From Candidatus Blautia stercoravium (GTDB lineage Bacteria; Bacillota; Clostridia; Lachnospirales; Lachnospiraceae), in assembly GCA_019114495.1 (NCBI GenBank), contig DXFK01000080.1:1-36457 (forward strand): a DNA stretch of 36,457 nucleotides, written 5' to 3'. Under the pieces are notes generated by a model. It ran no database searches. It was given only the letters and a program-made list of their open reading frames with translations, and was not told the origin of the DNA. A program made the position numbers and the translations under genes. This document shows positions 1-9,363 of the stretch, one piece after another (position 1 is the first letter of the stretch; each line of letters opens with the position of its first letter).

Positions 1-1089
1 CTCCAGTACCAGACGGCTCTGGATTCTCTTCAGTGCCTGAGGTCTCATCTGCTCCTGAACTTTTGCGTTGTCAAGACCTGTAAACTGATAGTACTGGTCA
101 ATAGATAATCCTTGAGCCTGCATTCTTCTGATGAAATCCTGCATTAACTGCTGAATCTGGTTCTGAATCATAGCTTCCGGAATATCCATCTGTGCGTTTT
201 CAATAACAGCGTCTACCGCTTTGTCTTCTGTTTCGCGTTTTGCAACAGATTCTTTGCGTTCTTTTAAGTTCTTAGCAATGTCTGCTTTGTACTCTTCCAG
301 TGTATCGAACTCAGAAACATCTTTTGCAAATTCATCATCCAATTCCGGAAGTTCTTTCACTTTGATAGCTTTTACTGTGCATTTGAATACAGCCGGTTTT
401 CCAGCCAGGTCATTTGCATGGTAGTTTTCCGGGAAAGTAACGTTTACTTCTTTTTCTACGTTTAATTCAGCGCCTACTAACTGTTCTTCAAATCCAGGAA
501 TGAAGGAGTTGGATCCGATTGTCAGCGGATAGTCTGTTCCTTTTCCGCCTTCAAAAGCAACACCGTCAACGAAACCTTCAAAATCCAGAGTTACCATATC
601 GCCCTGTGCTACAGCTCTGTCATCTACGTCGATAGTTCTGGAATTGTTTTCCTGCTCTTTTTTCAGTTCAGCAGCAATTTCTTCTTCTGTTACTTCTGCA
701 GGAGAAACTTCGACTTCCAGACCTTTGTATTCACCTAAAGTCACTTCCGGTTTTACAGCTACTTCTGCTGTGAAGATAAAGGATTTTCCTTTTTCAATCT
801 GTACAACGTCGATTTCCGGCTGAGAAACGATATCCAGTCCGCTTTCTTCTGCTACCTTTGGATATTCAGCCTGAATCAGAGCGTTTGCTGCGTCTTCAAA
901 AAAGATACCTGCGCCGTACATTTTTTCAATCATCATGCGAGGAGCTTTTCCTTTACGGAAGCCCGGGATTGTAATTTTGTTTCTGTTTTTCATGTATGCA
1001 GCCTGCACTGCTTTTTCAAAATCTTCTGCGGCAACTTCAACAGTAAGTTTTGCCATGTTCTTTTCTAAGTTTTCTACCTGTACACTCAT
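1..1089 (-). CDS. tig: Trigger factor (peptidyl-prolyl isomerase/chaperone), C-terminus cut off by the window start
   Basis: Minus-strand translation from 1089 reads MSVQVENLEKNMAKLTVEVAAEDFEKAVQAAYMKNRNKITIPGFRKGKAPRMMIEKMYG..., with the typical trigger factor GFRKGKAP motif and FKBP-like domain; open to the window edge. Confidence 0.95.
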   Translation of the reverse strand, partial: MSVQVENLEKNMAKLTVEVAAEDFEKAVQAAYMKNRNKITIPGFRKGKAPRMMIEKMYGAGIFFEDAANALIQAEYPKVAEESGLDIVSQPEIDVVQIEKGKSFIFTAEVAVKPEVTLGEYKGLEVEVSPAEVTEEEIAAELKKEQENNSRTIDVDDRAVAQGDMVTLDFEGFVDGVAFEGGKGTDYPLTIGSNSFIPGFEEQLVGAELNVEKEVNVTFPENYHANDLAGKPAVFKCTVKAIKVKELPELDDEFAKDVSEFDTLEEYKADIAKNLKERKESVAKRETEDKAVDAVIENAQMDIPEAMIQNQIQQLMQDFIRRMQAQGLSIDQYYQFTGLDNAKVQEQMRPQALKRIQSRLVLE

Positions 1090-1258
1090 TGTTATGAATT
1101 CCTCCTTGAATTTCTATATGCATCTGCCCTGCCAAAAACAGCAGAAAACAGCGCTTTTTTCATACTTACAGTCATTAACACAGTATAGCACAAGGGTTTG
1201 GAAAACGCCAGTGTTTTTTTTCGTATCCCCCGATTTCTACAGGGTTTTCACGAAATTT

Positions 1259-1816
1259 TTATAAATTTTCTCTGAAAATAATAGATTTTTGAATTTCCAG
1301 GGCTTTTTCTTCCCCGTAAAGCTGGGAAATTAACTCCAATGCAAAGGGAATGGCTGTGCCCAGCCCTCTGCTGGTGGTAATATTTCCATCTCTTACCACT
1401 TCCTGTGTTCCCACCTGGGCGCCGGTAAGTTTTTCTTCAAATCCCGGATAGCAGACTGCTTTCTTTTCTTTTAAAATCCCCAGTGCTCCTAACACACTTG
1501 GGGCCGCACAGATAGCTGCCACATTCTTTCCATCTGCCGCAAAGTCCTGCAGAAGTCTGCAAAGCCCTGCATGTTCTCCCAGATGAAGAGTTCCCGGCAT
1601 ACCGCCCGGAAGCACCAGCAGGTCCATCTTGCTGTAATCCGCTTCTTCAAACAGAACGTCTGCCTGGAGAACGATGTTGTGGGAACCTGTCACTGTCTTT
1701 GTATTGCTGATGGAAACCATCTGCACTTCGGCTCCTGCTCTTCTTAAAAGGTCCACAACAGCCAGACCTTCGATTTCTTCAAATCCGTCTGCTGTAAATA
1801 CACATACTTTTGCCAT
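1259..1816 (-). CDS. DJ-1/PfpI family protein
   Basis: MAKVCVFTADGFEEIEGLAVVDLLRRAG... with AAICAAPSVLG nucleophile-elbow Cys motif. Confidence 0.92.
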   Translation of the reverse strand: MAKVCVFTADGFEEIEGLAVVDLLRRAGAEVQMVSISNTKTVTGSHNIVLQADVLFEEADYSKMDLLVLPGGMPGTLHLGEHAGLCRLLQDFAADGKNVAAICAAPSVLGALGILKEKKAVCYPGFEEKLTGAQVGTQEVVRDGNITTSRGLGTAIPFALELISQLYGEEKALEIQKSIIFRENL

Positions 1817-1856
1817 AGTCCTTACCTCTTTTCTATTTTCTTTCGATCAAATACAT

Positions 1857-2738
1857 CTATACTTCCCACTTCTTTGCTGCCCTTCCCCAAAGCACGATTT
1901 TTTCCTGGGTAAACGGCTGATAAAACTCCACTCTCCCGGCATACAGAGCCAGTCCCTCAAATACCGGGTTTTGGCCGTCTCCGTAAATTACGTCTCCCAA
2001 AAGAGGATGTCCAATCCCCGCCATATGCACCCGTATCTGATGTGTCCTTCCCGTAAATATCCTGCACTTCACCAGTGTACAATTCTCTCTTTCTTCCAGC
2101 ACTTGGTATCTGGTGCAGGCCGTTTTGCCCTGTGGATGAATCTGCATTTTCAGCTTCTCTCCCGGAATTGGGGCAATAGAAGCAGTAATCTCCCCTTCTC
2201 TTTGCTCTAATTTCCCTTTCACCAGCGCATAATATATTTTCTGAAAACGCCCGTCCTGCTTCTGTGCAGACAGCCGCGCCGCTGCCATCTGATTTTTGGC
2301 ATACACCATAAGACCAAAAGTATCCTTATCCAGCCTTCCCACAGCCCGGACAATCCCTCCTTCTCCCTGTTTCTGCAGATACTCCGCCACCCGGTTTCCC
2401 AGAGTATCCTCATAATGTCCCCGTCCCGGATGACAGGGCATGCCGCCGGGCTTTTCCGTTACCAGTAAATCTCTGTCCTCATAGAGAATCTCCAGTTCTC
2501 CTGCACAAGGCTTCACCCGGCTTTTCTCTTCCTGCAATTCCTCCAGACGCACCTGCAGGTTCTGTCCCACAGAAGGTCTGTATGTAATTCTCTGCCGCCT
2601 TCCATCTATGCAGATACCCTTTAGCTGGAATTTTGCCCGGCTGACTTCCCGCCTGCTCAGTCCCAGATTTTCCCTCAGAATCTTTTCCAGGGATTTTCCT
2701 TCCAGCTTTTCGTCTATCTCTAATTCCAGTATTTTCAT
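1857..2738 (-). CDS. RluA-family pseudouridine synthase
   Basis: S4-like N-terminus, then AVGRLDKDTFGLMVYAKN and TGRTHQIRVHMAGIGHPLLGD motifs; start taken at MKILELEID. Confidence 0.92.
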   Translation of the reverse strand: MKILELEIDEKLEGKSLEKILRENLGLSRREVSRAKFQLKGICIDGRRQRITYRPSVGQNLQVRLEELQEEKSRVKPCAGELEILYEDRDLLVTEKPGGMPCHPGRGHYEDTLGNRVAEYLQKQGEGGIVRAVGRLDKDTFGLMVYAKNQMAAARLSAQKQDGRFQKIYYALVKGKLEQREGEITASIAPIPGEKLKMQIHPQGKTACTRYQVLEERENCTLVKCRIFTGRTHQIRVHMAGIGHPLLGDVIYGDGQNPVFEGLALYAGRVEFYQPFTQEKIVLWGRAAKKWEV

Positions 2739-2739
2739 C

Positions 2740-3612
2740 TTACCAGCAGAGCACTTCACTGCCTTCTTCTGTCACCAGTACCATAATTTCCCACTGGGCA
2801 GAAGGCAGCCCGTCATCCGTATACACGGTCCAGCCATCCGTGTCATCGGTGTAGATTTCATGAGTTCCCATATTAATCATAGGCTCAATGGTGAAAATCA
2901 TTCCCGGTACCATGAGCATACCGGTTCCGGCTTTCTGGATATAACCCACCCAGGGGTCCTCATGAAACTCCAGCCCTACCCCGTGTCCGCCGATTTCTCT
3001 AACCACAGAATAGCCGTTTGCGTGAGCATGCTCATACACCGCCTGACTCATATCTCCCAGATATCCCCAGGGCTTTACTTTTTCCAGGCCTTTCTCCACA
3101 CATTCCTTTGTTACTTCCACCAGCTTTTTCTTCTCACTGCTGACTTCTCCGATGCAGAACATGCGGGAGGAATCTGAAAAATAGCCATCTAAAATCGTAG
3201 ACACATCTACATTAATAATGTCTCCTTCTTTCAGAACAACGTCTTTAGACGGAATTCCGTGGCATACCTGGTCATTAATAGAAGTGCACACACTCTTGGG
3301 AAAGCCGCCATAATTTAAAGGCGCAGGGACAGCCCCTGCTTTTTCTGTAATGGCAGACACCCAGTCGTCAATTTCCTGTGTTGTAACTCCTTCCTTGATA
3401 TGTTCTGCCACATAGTCCAGAATCTCCACATTGATTTTGGCACTTTCTTTGATTTTTTCAATCTGTGCCGGTGTTTTCAGAATCTCATGAGAAGGTACCA
3501 GCACTCCCTGTGACTCATAAAATTTTAATTTTTCATCAAATGCATAATGACATTTCTTGTATTTTTTACCGCTGCCGCACCAACAGGGATCATTTCTCTG
3601 CAGCAAATGCAT
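2740..3612 (-). CDS. map: Type I methionyl aminopeptidase with N-terminal SEC-C zinc motif
   Basis: MHLLQRNDPCWCGSGKKYKKCH (SEC-C) followed by NVDVSTILDGYFSDSSRMF, EIGGHGVGLEFHEDPWV, GMIFTIEPMI; the ORF-track start is upstream-extended. Confidence 0.93.
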   Translation of the reverse strand: MHLLQRNDPCWCGSGKKYKKCHYAFDEKLKFYESQGVLVPSHEILKTPAQIEKIKESAKINVEILDYVAEHIKEGVTTQEIDDWVSAITEKAGAVPAPLNYGGFPKSVCTSINDQVCHGIPSKDVVLKEGDIINVDVSTILDGYFSDSSRMFCIGEVSSEKKKLVEVTKECVEKGLEKVKPWGYLGDMSQAVYEHAHANGYSVVREIGGHGVGLEFHEDPWVGYIQKAGTGMLMVPGMIFTIEPMINMGTHEIYTDDTDGWTVYTDDGLPSAQWEIMVLVTEEGSEVLCW

Positions 3613-4108
3613 CTGCCTGCGCCTCCTTCTGTCTCTGATATGCAATTCTTGGAGAACCATCCTCCACATAAATGATACCGCATCTTTCAAATCCGTTTTT
3701 CTCAAAAACCTGCTGCATCACTGTATTTTCTCTGTGAGTGTCTCCCCGTACATTGCCGCACTGTGCAAAGCACCAGTCCAGACAAAAGGAAGCAACCCCT
3801 CTGACTTTTCCTGCGGATGCCATACGGTGCATCACACCATAAGGTCTGGCATTTTTCCACGCTCCGGCTTCAATTCTTTCATAGCAGGGGTCTGGCTGCA
3901 TGGAGAACATAAATACACCTGCCAAATCCTGTCCTTCCCGGCAGACATACAACTCTTGGTTCTCCAAATCTTTTTTCACCAGTTCCGTGGACGGATATCC
4001 CTCTTTCCATTGGCTTGGATTTCCGTGCTCCTGCATAAAAGCCCTTGCCCGTCCATATATTTCCATAATTTCCGCTAAATCTTCTGTTTTCGCTTTTGTA
4101 ATCTGCAT
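3590..4108 (-). CDS. GNAT family N-acetyltransferase
   Basis: MQITKAKTEDLAEIMEIYGRARAFMQEHGNPSQW...; C-terminal GDTHRENTVMQQVFEKNGFERCGIIYVEDGSPRIAYQ; start chosen after GGTGGA. Confidence 0.82.
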   Translation of the reverse strand: MQITKAKTEDLAEIMEIYGRARAFMQEHGNPSQWKEGYPSTELVKKDLENQELYVCREGQDLAGVFMFSMQPDPCYERIEAGAWKNARPYGVMHRMASAGKVRGVASFCLDWCFAQCGNVRGDTHRENTVMQQVFEKNGFERCGIIYVEDGSPRIAYQRQKEAQADAFAAEK

Positions 4109-4263
4109 ATTTTCCACCATGCTTTCTTTTTTCACTATGCATTATACCATTGTTTTTCTCTTTTTTCCACTTATGAAATCGTTGTAATTTTCTGATTTTT
4201 TTATATTGCAAAAACAATATAACAGTTTATTATTTTGTTTTTTGTCTTTTTTCTATTTTTATA

Positions 4264-4292
4264 TTGACAAACCATAATTTCACTGTTATAAT
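4264..4292 (+). promoter_or_regulatory. Sigma70/sigmaA-type promoter, exact consensus
   Basis: TTGACA (4264-4269), 17 nt spacer, TATAAT (4287-4292); no annotated plus-strand gene follows. Confidence 0.75.
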
Positions 4293-4298
4293 TTAAGT

Positions 4299-4520
4299 AT
4301 CAAATAAATCAAGAGAAAGATCACAGAAAGGATTGATTCCACCAAAAACTTAACATTTTTCTCATAATACAAAAGAAAGGACGGTACGGACCACCAGAAA
4401 CGTAAACAAACACCCAATTAAAAATTTTTTTACGAGGTATATTCCAATGGATCTTGAAGTACATTAAAAAGGCATCATTCTAAAATAAGTTCAGAATGAT
4501 GCCTTTCCTTATCACTTTTT
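4299..4520 (+). ncRNA. Candidate small RNA or leader transcript between the consensus promoter and the terminator hairpin
   Basis: Starts just after a perfect promoter, ends at a 14-bp perfect hairpin (4468-4506), contains two related elements AGAAAGGA-N-CCACCA-(A/G)AAAC (4325-4349 and 4374-4101-type position 4374-4401); no substantial ORF. Confidence 0.4.
4468..4506. terminator. Bidirectional hairpin terminator (T-tract better on the minus strand)
   Basis: AAAGGCATCATTCT ... AGAATGATGCCTTT perfect 14-bp stem, 11-nt loop; the minus strand continues TTTTTAATG. Confidence 0.82.
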
Positions 4521-4554
4521 TCTTTCAAAACACATCCAAAATGCAAGTCTGTTC

Positions 4555-5031
4555 TTAAAAAATCGCTCCCAGAGCACCGAAAGCTCCCATACTTACAGCC
4601 GCCATGATAATACCGGCCAGAATTACGCCAAGCATAACGGCAATGACACTGGATTTGAAATCCATATCCAGAATGCTGGCCGCCAGCGTTCCTGTCCATG
4701 CGCCTGTTCCCGGAAGTGGAACTCCTACAAAGAGCAGCAGAGCCACGAAAAGTCCTTTTCCCGCTTTTTCCTGCAGCTTTTTCCCGCCTCTTTCACCTTT
4801 ATCCAGACACCAGGTAAAAAATTTTCCGATAATCGGTTTGTCAGCTCCCCACACCAGCACTTTTCTGGCAAAGAAGTAAATAATCGGAACCGGAAGCATA
4901 TTTCCGAGAATAGCTACAATATAATACTGTACAAAAGGCAAGCCCAGCCCCTCTGCAATGGGAATCGCACCTCGAAGTTCAATCAGGGGTACCATAGAAA
5001 TAAAAAATACAATCAGGTATTTTTCTAACAT
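4555..5031 (-). CDS. Small multidrug export protein / COG2426-like integral membrane protein
   Basis: MLEKYLIVFFISMVPLIELRGAIPIAEGLGLPFVQYYIVAILGNMLPVPIIYFFARK..., four or more hydrophobic segments. Confidence 0.85.
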   Translation of the reverse strand: MLEKYLIVFFISMVPLIELRGAIPIAEGLGLPFVQYYIVAILGNMLPVPIIYFFARKVLVWGADKPIIGKFFTWCLDKGERGGKKLQEKAGKGLFVALLLFVGVPLPGTGAWTGTLAASILDMDFKSSVIAVMLGVILAGIIMAAVSMGAFGALGAIF

Positions 5032-5158
5032 AAAAATCTCCTTTTATCCTATTTTCCAACATGCAATGCATCCGTTTCAATATAGCACCCTTTCTGAACT
5101 GGCGCAAGCATTTTTCGACAATCCCACGCAGATTTTACACAAGTTTTATTTTTTCACA

Positions 5159-6046
5159 TCAGATGGTTCTCTCATCTCCCCAGAAGAACAGAGCAACGGT
5201 TCCCGGACCTGTATGGGCGCCGATAACCGTTCCGATGCTGTTTATCAAGACTTTTCCATCCAGATTCGGAAATTTTTCTTCTATCATATCTGCCACTTTC
5301 CGCGCGTCTTCTTCGCAGGCTGAGCAGGATATAAAGCACTTTCCGCTGTAATCCAATCCTCCCTTGGCATGCTCCTCCATGCGTTTTACCATTTCCCGGA
5401 TAACCTGTTTCTTTCCTCTGTATTTGCTTCTGGGAATCAGTTTTCCTTCGGAATTGACATTCATCAGCGGACAGATATTTAAAGCCTGTCCTACAAAACC
5501 GGAGACTTTGGAAATTCTGCCGCCTCGGATAAAGCTAGTCAGGTCTGTGGAAAAGAACCAATGGTGCAGCTTGTTTCTGTTTTCCTCCAGCCAGGCAGCA
5601 TTTTCTTCCAGGCCAAGCCCCTCCTGCTGCTTTGTCAGAGCCATGTCCACCAGCATACCGTATCCAGAAGAAGCAGCCAGAGAATCAATAATCATAACTT
5701 TTCTGTCCGGATATTTTTCTTCCATCTGCGCTTTTGCAATATTAGCAGAATTAATACTGCCCGAAATACCGCTTGACAGTGTCAGGTGCAGAATATCCAG
5801 ACCTTTCTGCAAAATCGGCTCAAACAATTCCATATACTGCTGGGTATTCACCTGAGCCGTGGTAGGTTCTGCGCCATTGGCAATTTTTTTATAAAATTCA
5901 TCAAAAGGCATGGATTTTCCCAAATCATCGGGATACTGCACGCCGTCCATCAGAAAGTTAAAACATACAAAAGGTATTTTTTTCTCTTCAAAATACTGTG
6001 CCGGCATATCTGCTGTGGAACAGCAGGTAATCTGATATTCACTCAT
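5159..6046 (-). CDS. DegV family protein (fatty-acid binding)
   Basis: MSEYQITCCSTADMPAQYFEEKKIPFVCFNF...; LHLTLSSGISGSINSA; GPGTVALFFWGDER. Confidence 0.93.
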   Translation of the reverse strand: MSEYQITCCSTADMPAQYFEEKKIPFVCFNFLMDGVQYPDDLGKSMPFDEFYKKIANGAEPTTAQVNTQQYMELFEPILQKGLDILHLTLSSGISGSINSANIAKAQMEEKYPDRKVMIIDSLAASSGYGMLVDMALTKQQEGLGLEENAAWLEENRNKLHHWFFSTDLTSFIRGGRISKVSGFVGQALNICPLMNVNSEGKLIPRSKYRGKKQVIREMVKRMEEHAKGGLDYSGKCFISCSACEEDARKVADMIEEKFPNLDGKVLINSIGTVIGAHTGPGTVALFFWGDERTI

Positions 6047-6111
6047 AAGGTTTTCCTCCTCTGCATTCTTGCTTTTTGCATTCCTATTTTAACACTTTAC
6101 ATGGAAATTGA

Positions 6112-7713
6112 CTAGAGCATTTCCAAAAGTCCCGAAAGCCCCTGTTCCTCGTAAATTCCTTTGTAATATTCCACTTCCCGTTCAATAATTCCATCAATGA
6201 CCTGAATACCCAGCAGTTCTACAGGCGCTTTATCATCTGTTAAAATATATTCCCCCTTTTCGCAGGGAGTCAGCTGCTGTGAAACCTCATACATCAGGTT
6301 CTGTAGTTCTCTGTCCCTAATTTTCGCAGTATTCTTTTCCAGATTTTCTTTGATTTCATGGTTGGCTGAAGCGAAAAGTTCCCGGTTCGTAGTTCCTTCC
6401 ACGTCTGCTGTATATACAGCAGGAAAGACCTCAGAAATGGTATCTGACAGATAATCGTTGATATTTCCCTCTCCCTTTGCCTGCATATTCATATTGACCA
6501 CCATAACTCCGTCTGTATGCAGATGTTCCTTCACAAGGGTAAAAAATTCCCTGCTGGACATCTGAAAAGGAATGGTAATATCCTGGTAAGCGTCCACCAT
6601 AATCACATCGTATTTTTTATCTACTGCCTGAAGATAGGCTCTCCCGTCATAAGTCGTCACCTTTACATTTTCCGGCAGATCAAAATATTCTCTGGAAAGA
6701 TCTGTAATCTTCTGATCAATCTCCACACCCTCCATGGACAGATTGTGGAAATAGGCCTGGCACTGTCTGGCATAAGTCCCGCTTCCCATACCCAGGATCA
6801 ATACTTCCAAGTTCTCTTTCTCCCCGGTATCTGCCATCAGAGGCGCAGCCATGGCCGTGTCGTAATACATACCGGTTAGCCCTTTTTCTTTCTGCATGAC
6901 AGACTGCACGCCAAAGAGCACATTGGTAGACAACACCACATTTTCTTTCGTTTCTTTTACCTGCAGATAATTGTAAACAGACTCCCCTTCATATAAAAGA
7001 TCCTGCTCCCAGAATGCAAAATGACTGCGGTTTCCCAGCACTGCACACAAGAGAAAAACCACAAGGGCTGCCGCACAGCTGCGTTTCTTCTTTCCTGTCT
7101 GGATGAAATAAATCAGAGCAAGCACCAGCAGTACACCGGAAAAAATCAGAAAAGTAATCGCCGTTCCCACGGCCGGAATGGTGACAAAGGTAGGAAAAAA
7201 GGTTCCGATAATGCTTCCAATGGTATTGAATGCGCCTAAAGTTCCCACAATCTTCCCATTGTCTTCCAGGCTGTCCACCGTGTACTTAGCCAGAGAAGGG
7301 GTAACCGTTCCCAGCAGAAACAGCGGAAATACAAAAATAATCATACAGGCTGCAAAAGCCGCAAGAATCAGAAAATTGTTGCTCACCGTAAATATCAGAA
7401 GTCCGGATACGCCCAGAATAATATATTTTCCCACCACGGGAATCAGGGCAATCCATACCGCAGCGATTAAAATTCTTCTGTACAGACGGTCCGGATTTGG
7501 GTCTTTGTCTGCGCTTCGTCCGCCCCAGATATTTCCCAGAGCCATAGCTATCATAATTGTTCCGATAATAATGGTCCACACAATCTGGGAAGAACTGAAA
7601 TAAGGAGCCAAAAGTCTGCTGGCCCCCAGTTCCACAGCCATAACCGCCATACCTGCAAAAAATTCTGTAAGATACAGGTAATATTTATTGCTCAAAATTG
7701 ATTTCTTTTCCAT
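6112..7713 (-). CDS. Fused MFS-type membrane domain / spermidine synthase-like methyltransferase-fold protein
   Basis: N-terminal transmembrane region MEKKSILSNKYYLYLTEFFAGMAVMAVELGASRLLAPYFSSS; C-terminal LEVLILGMGSGTYARQCQAYFHNLSMEGVEID...YDVIMVDAYQD. Confidence 0.88.
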   Translation of the reverse strand: MEKKSILSNKYYLYLTEFFAGMAVMAVELGASRLLAPYFSSSQIVWTIIIGTIMIAMALGNIWGGRSADKDPNPDRLYRRILIAAVWIALIPVVGKYIILGVSGLLIFTVSNNFLILAAFAACMIIFVFPLFLLGTVTPSLAKYTVDSLEDNGKIVGTLGAFNTIGSIIGTFFPTFVTIPAVGTAITFLIFSGVLLVLALIYFIQTGKKKRSCAAALVVFLLCAVLGNRSHFAFWEQDLLYEGESVYNYLQVKETKENVVLSTNVLFGVQSVMQKEKGLTGMYYDTAMAAPLMADTGEKENLEVLILGMGSGTYARQCQAYFHNLSMEGVEIDQKITDLSREYFDLPENVKVTTYDGRAYLQAVDKKYDVIMVDAYQDITIPFQMSSREFFTLVKEHLHTDGVMVVNMNMQAKGEGNINDYLSDTISEVFPAVYTADVEGTTNRELFASANHEIKENLEKNTAKIRDRELQNLMYEVSQQLTPCEKGEYILTDDKAPVELLGIQVIDGIIEREVEYYKGIYEEQGLSGLLEML

Positions 7714-7735
7714 ACACGCCTCCTGTCTATACTTG

Positions 7736-7791
7736 AAAACAGACGGGGCTGCCCCATAAATACTCATGGGATAACTCCGCCTGCCTGTTTT
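7736..7791 (-). other. Structured intergenic hairpin, possible terminator of the DUF3048 gene
   Basis: Outer AAAACAG/CTGTTTT pairing with inner CCCAT/ATGGG hairpin on the minus strand, just after the DUF3048 stop. Confidence 0.4.
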
Positions 7792-8904
7792 TTACTGAAA
7801 AGATGCTTTATCCTTATAGTTTAAAGCAATATACGTTTTTCCTCTGTTCAGCTTGATTTCTTTACCGGACTGGTCATAGAAAGACAGATAGGACTCCTCG
7901 TTATTACTTTCCTTAGACCAGTGGATTTCCTGAACACCTCCGTTTGATACATAATAACCTTTGGATTTTTCAGAACCATCCCAGTCCAGTTCCTTATGCC
8001 CCACCTCATCTCTTACAGAAATGTCGGTTTCCAATACAAATACATTGGTAAAAGCCAACTGCTCTCCTGTCTTTCCGTCCGTCTGAGGGGTATTGTTAAT
8101 CTGCTTTAAGTATACCTTTTTCTCTGCATCATAGGTAAACTGGGAAGACTGTGCGCCAAACTGAATATCCACGCTGGTGCAGTCCTTTCCCTCCGGTTTC
8201 ACCTGCTCCTCCATCCCGTTAAAGGAAAAGGCCGTTCCTTTTTTATCCTCTTTTAAGTCTGTTCGCAGATGGTTTGCTTCAATATAAGCCGGAAGTTTGG
8301 TTCCGTCAAAGTAACCGGTGTGCTCCAGAGAATACCCCTGGTTTAATTTCTCCTGGTCTCTTCCAAACAGTCCGCCGGTATTGGTAATTCCTTCAATCTG
8401 ATCTAAGTCCAAGGCTTCCAGATAATCTGCTATGGTATCATCAATTCCCCAGTTGACATAGAAGGCGTCAAAGCCCTGGGATAAAGCCGGGAAGTAATAA
8501 CGGCAGCTTCGGATAGGGCAGATTTGCGGTACTTTGGTGTAGTCTCCGTACAGCGCCATAAATCTGGTGGCATCTCCTTCTACAGGAATTTCAAAAATCA
8601 CATCAGCCTGAGCCACGCCGTACTGAGGCATTGCTTTCTGCACATTGTTGACCATAACCGCCACTGGTCGCTTGCCAATGGCGCCTTCTGATAAATCAGC
8701 CAGTCCGGTAAGCAGGTTCTGATTGGCAGGTATCTCTTCCTGCTTCACTTCTGCCCCTTCTACAGACTGGGATTTATCCTCCTGTACCTCTTCCTGCACG
8801 GTTTCTTTTTGCTTCTCTGTGGAGGTTGTTTCTTTTTTCCCACAGCCTGCTGCACCTAAAAGTACCAGCGCCGAAGCAATCAGAAGTATTTTTCTGTATT
8901 TCAT
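7792..8904 (-). CDS. DUF3048 domain lipoprotein (YerB-like)
   Basis: Lipoprotein signal MKYRKILLIASALVLLGAAGCGKKE; RPVAVMVNNVQKAMPQYGVAQADVIFEIPVEGDATRFMALYGD. Confidence 0.9.
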   Translation of the reverse strand: MKYRKILLIASALVLLGAAGCGKKETTSTEKQKETVQEEVQEDKSQSVEGAEVKQEEIPANQNLLTGLADLSEGAIGKRPVAVMVNNVQKAMPQYGVAQADVIFEIPVEGDATRFMALYGDYTKVPQICPIRSCRYYFPALSQGFDAFYVNWGIDDTIADYLEALDLDQIEGITNTGGLFGRDQEKLNQGYSLEHTGYFDGTKLPAYIEANHLRTDLKEDKKGTAFSFNGMEEQVKPEGKDCTSVDIQFGAQSSQFTYDAEKKVYLKQINNTPQTDGKTGEQLAFTNVFVLETDISVRDEVGHKELDWDGSEKSKGYYVSNGGVQEIHWSKESNNEESYLSFYDQSGKEIKLNRGKTYIALNYKDKASFQ

Positions 8905-8920
8905 AAACAACTTTCCCCCT

Positions 8921-9292
8921 TTAGATTTCAGCGATAACCTCCACCTCACACAGCACGTTCTTTGGCAGTGTTTTCACAGCCACACAGGAACGGGCCGGTT
9001 TTCCGGTAAAATATTTTCCGTAAACCTCATTAAAAGCGCCAAAATCTCCCATATCTGCCAGAAAACAGGTTGTCTTCACAGCTTTCTCATAGCTGCTTCC
9101 CGCTGCCTTCAACACTTCTCCCAGATTTTTCATAACCTGCTCTGCCTGCTCCTCTACCGAGGTTCCCATAATTTCACCGGTTGCAGGATTTAAAGGAATC
9201 TGGCCAGAGGTAAATACCATACCGTTTATGGCCATAGCCTGTGAGTAAGGTCCAATTGCTGCAGGTGCTTTTTCTGTACTGATTACTTTCAT
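8921..9292 (-). CDS. ridA: RidA family reactive intermediate/imine deaminase
   Basis: MKVISTEKAPAAIGPYSQAMAINGMVFTSGQIPLNPATGEI...ARSCVAVKTLPKNVLCEVEVIAEI. Confidence 0.95.
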   Translation of the reverse strand: MKVISTEKAPAAIGPYSQAMAINGMVFTSGQIPLNPATGEIMGTSVEEQAEQVMKNLGEVLKAAGSSYEKAVKTTCFLADMGDFGAFNEVYGKYFTGKPARSCVAVKTLPKNVLCEVEVIAEI

Positions 9293-9363
9293 GTTCTGTC
9301 TCCTCGTTTTCTGAATTTTCTTTTTCCTCATTATAAGCCCCGCTCTTTAAAAGAGCAAGCGTT

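Noticed and set aside
2230-2400. RluA catalytic motif RLDKDTFG instead of RLDxxTSG
   Set aside because: The catalytic Asp is kept; the substitution looks like ordinary subfamily variation.
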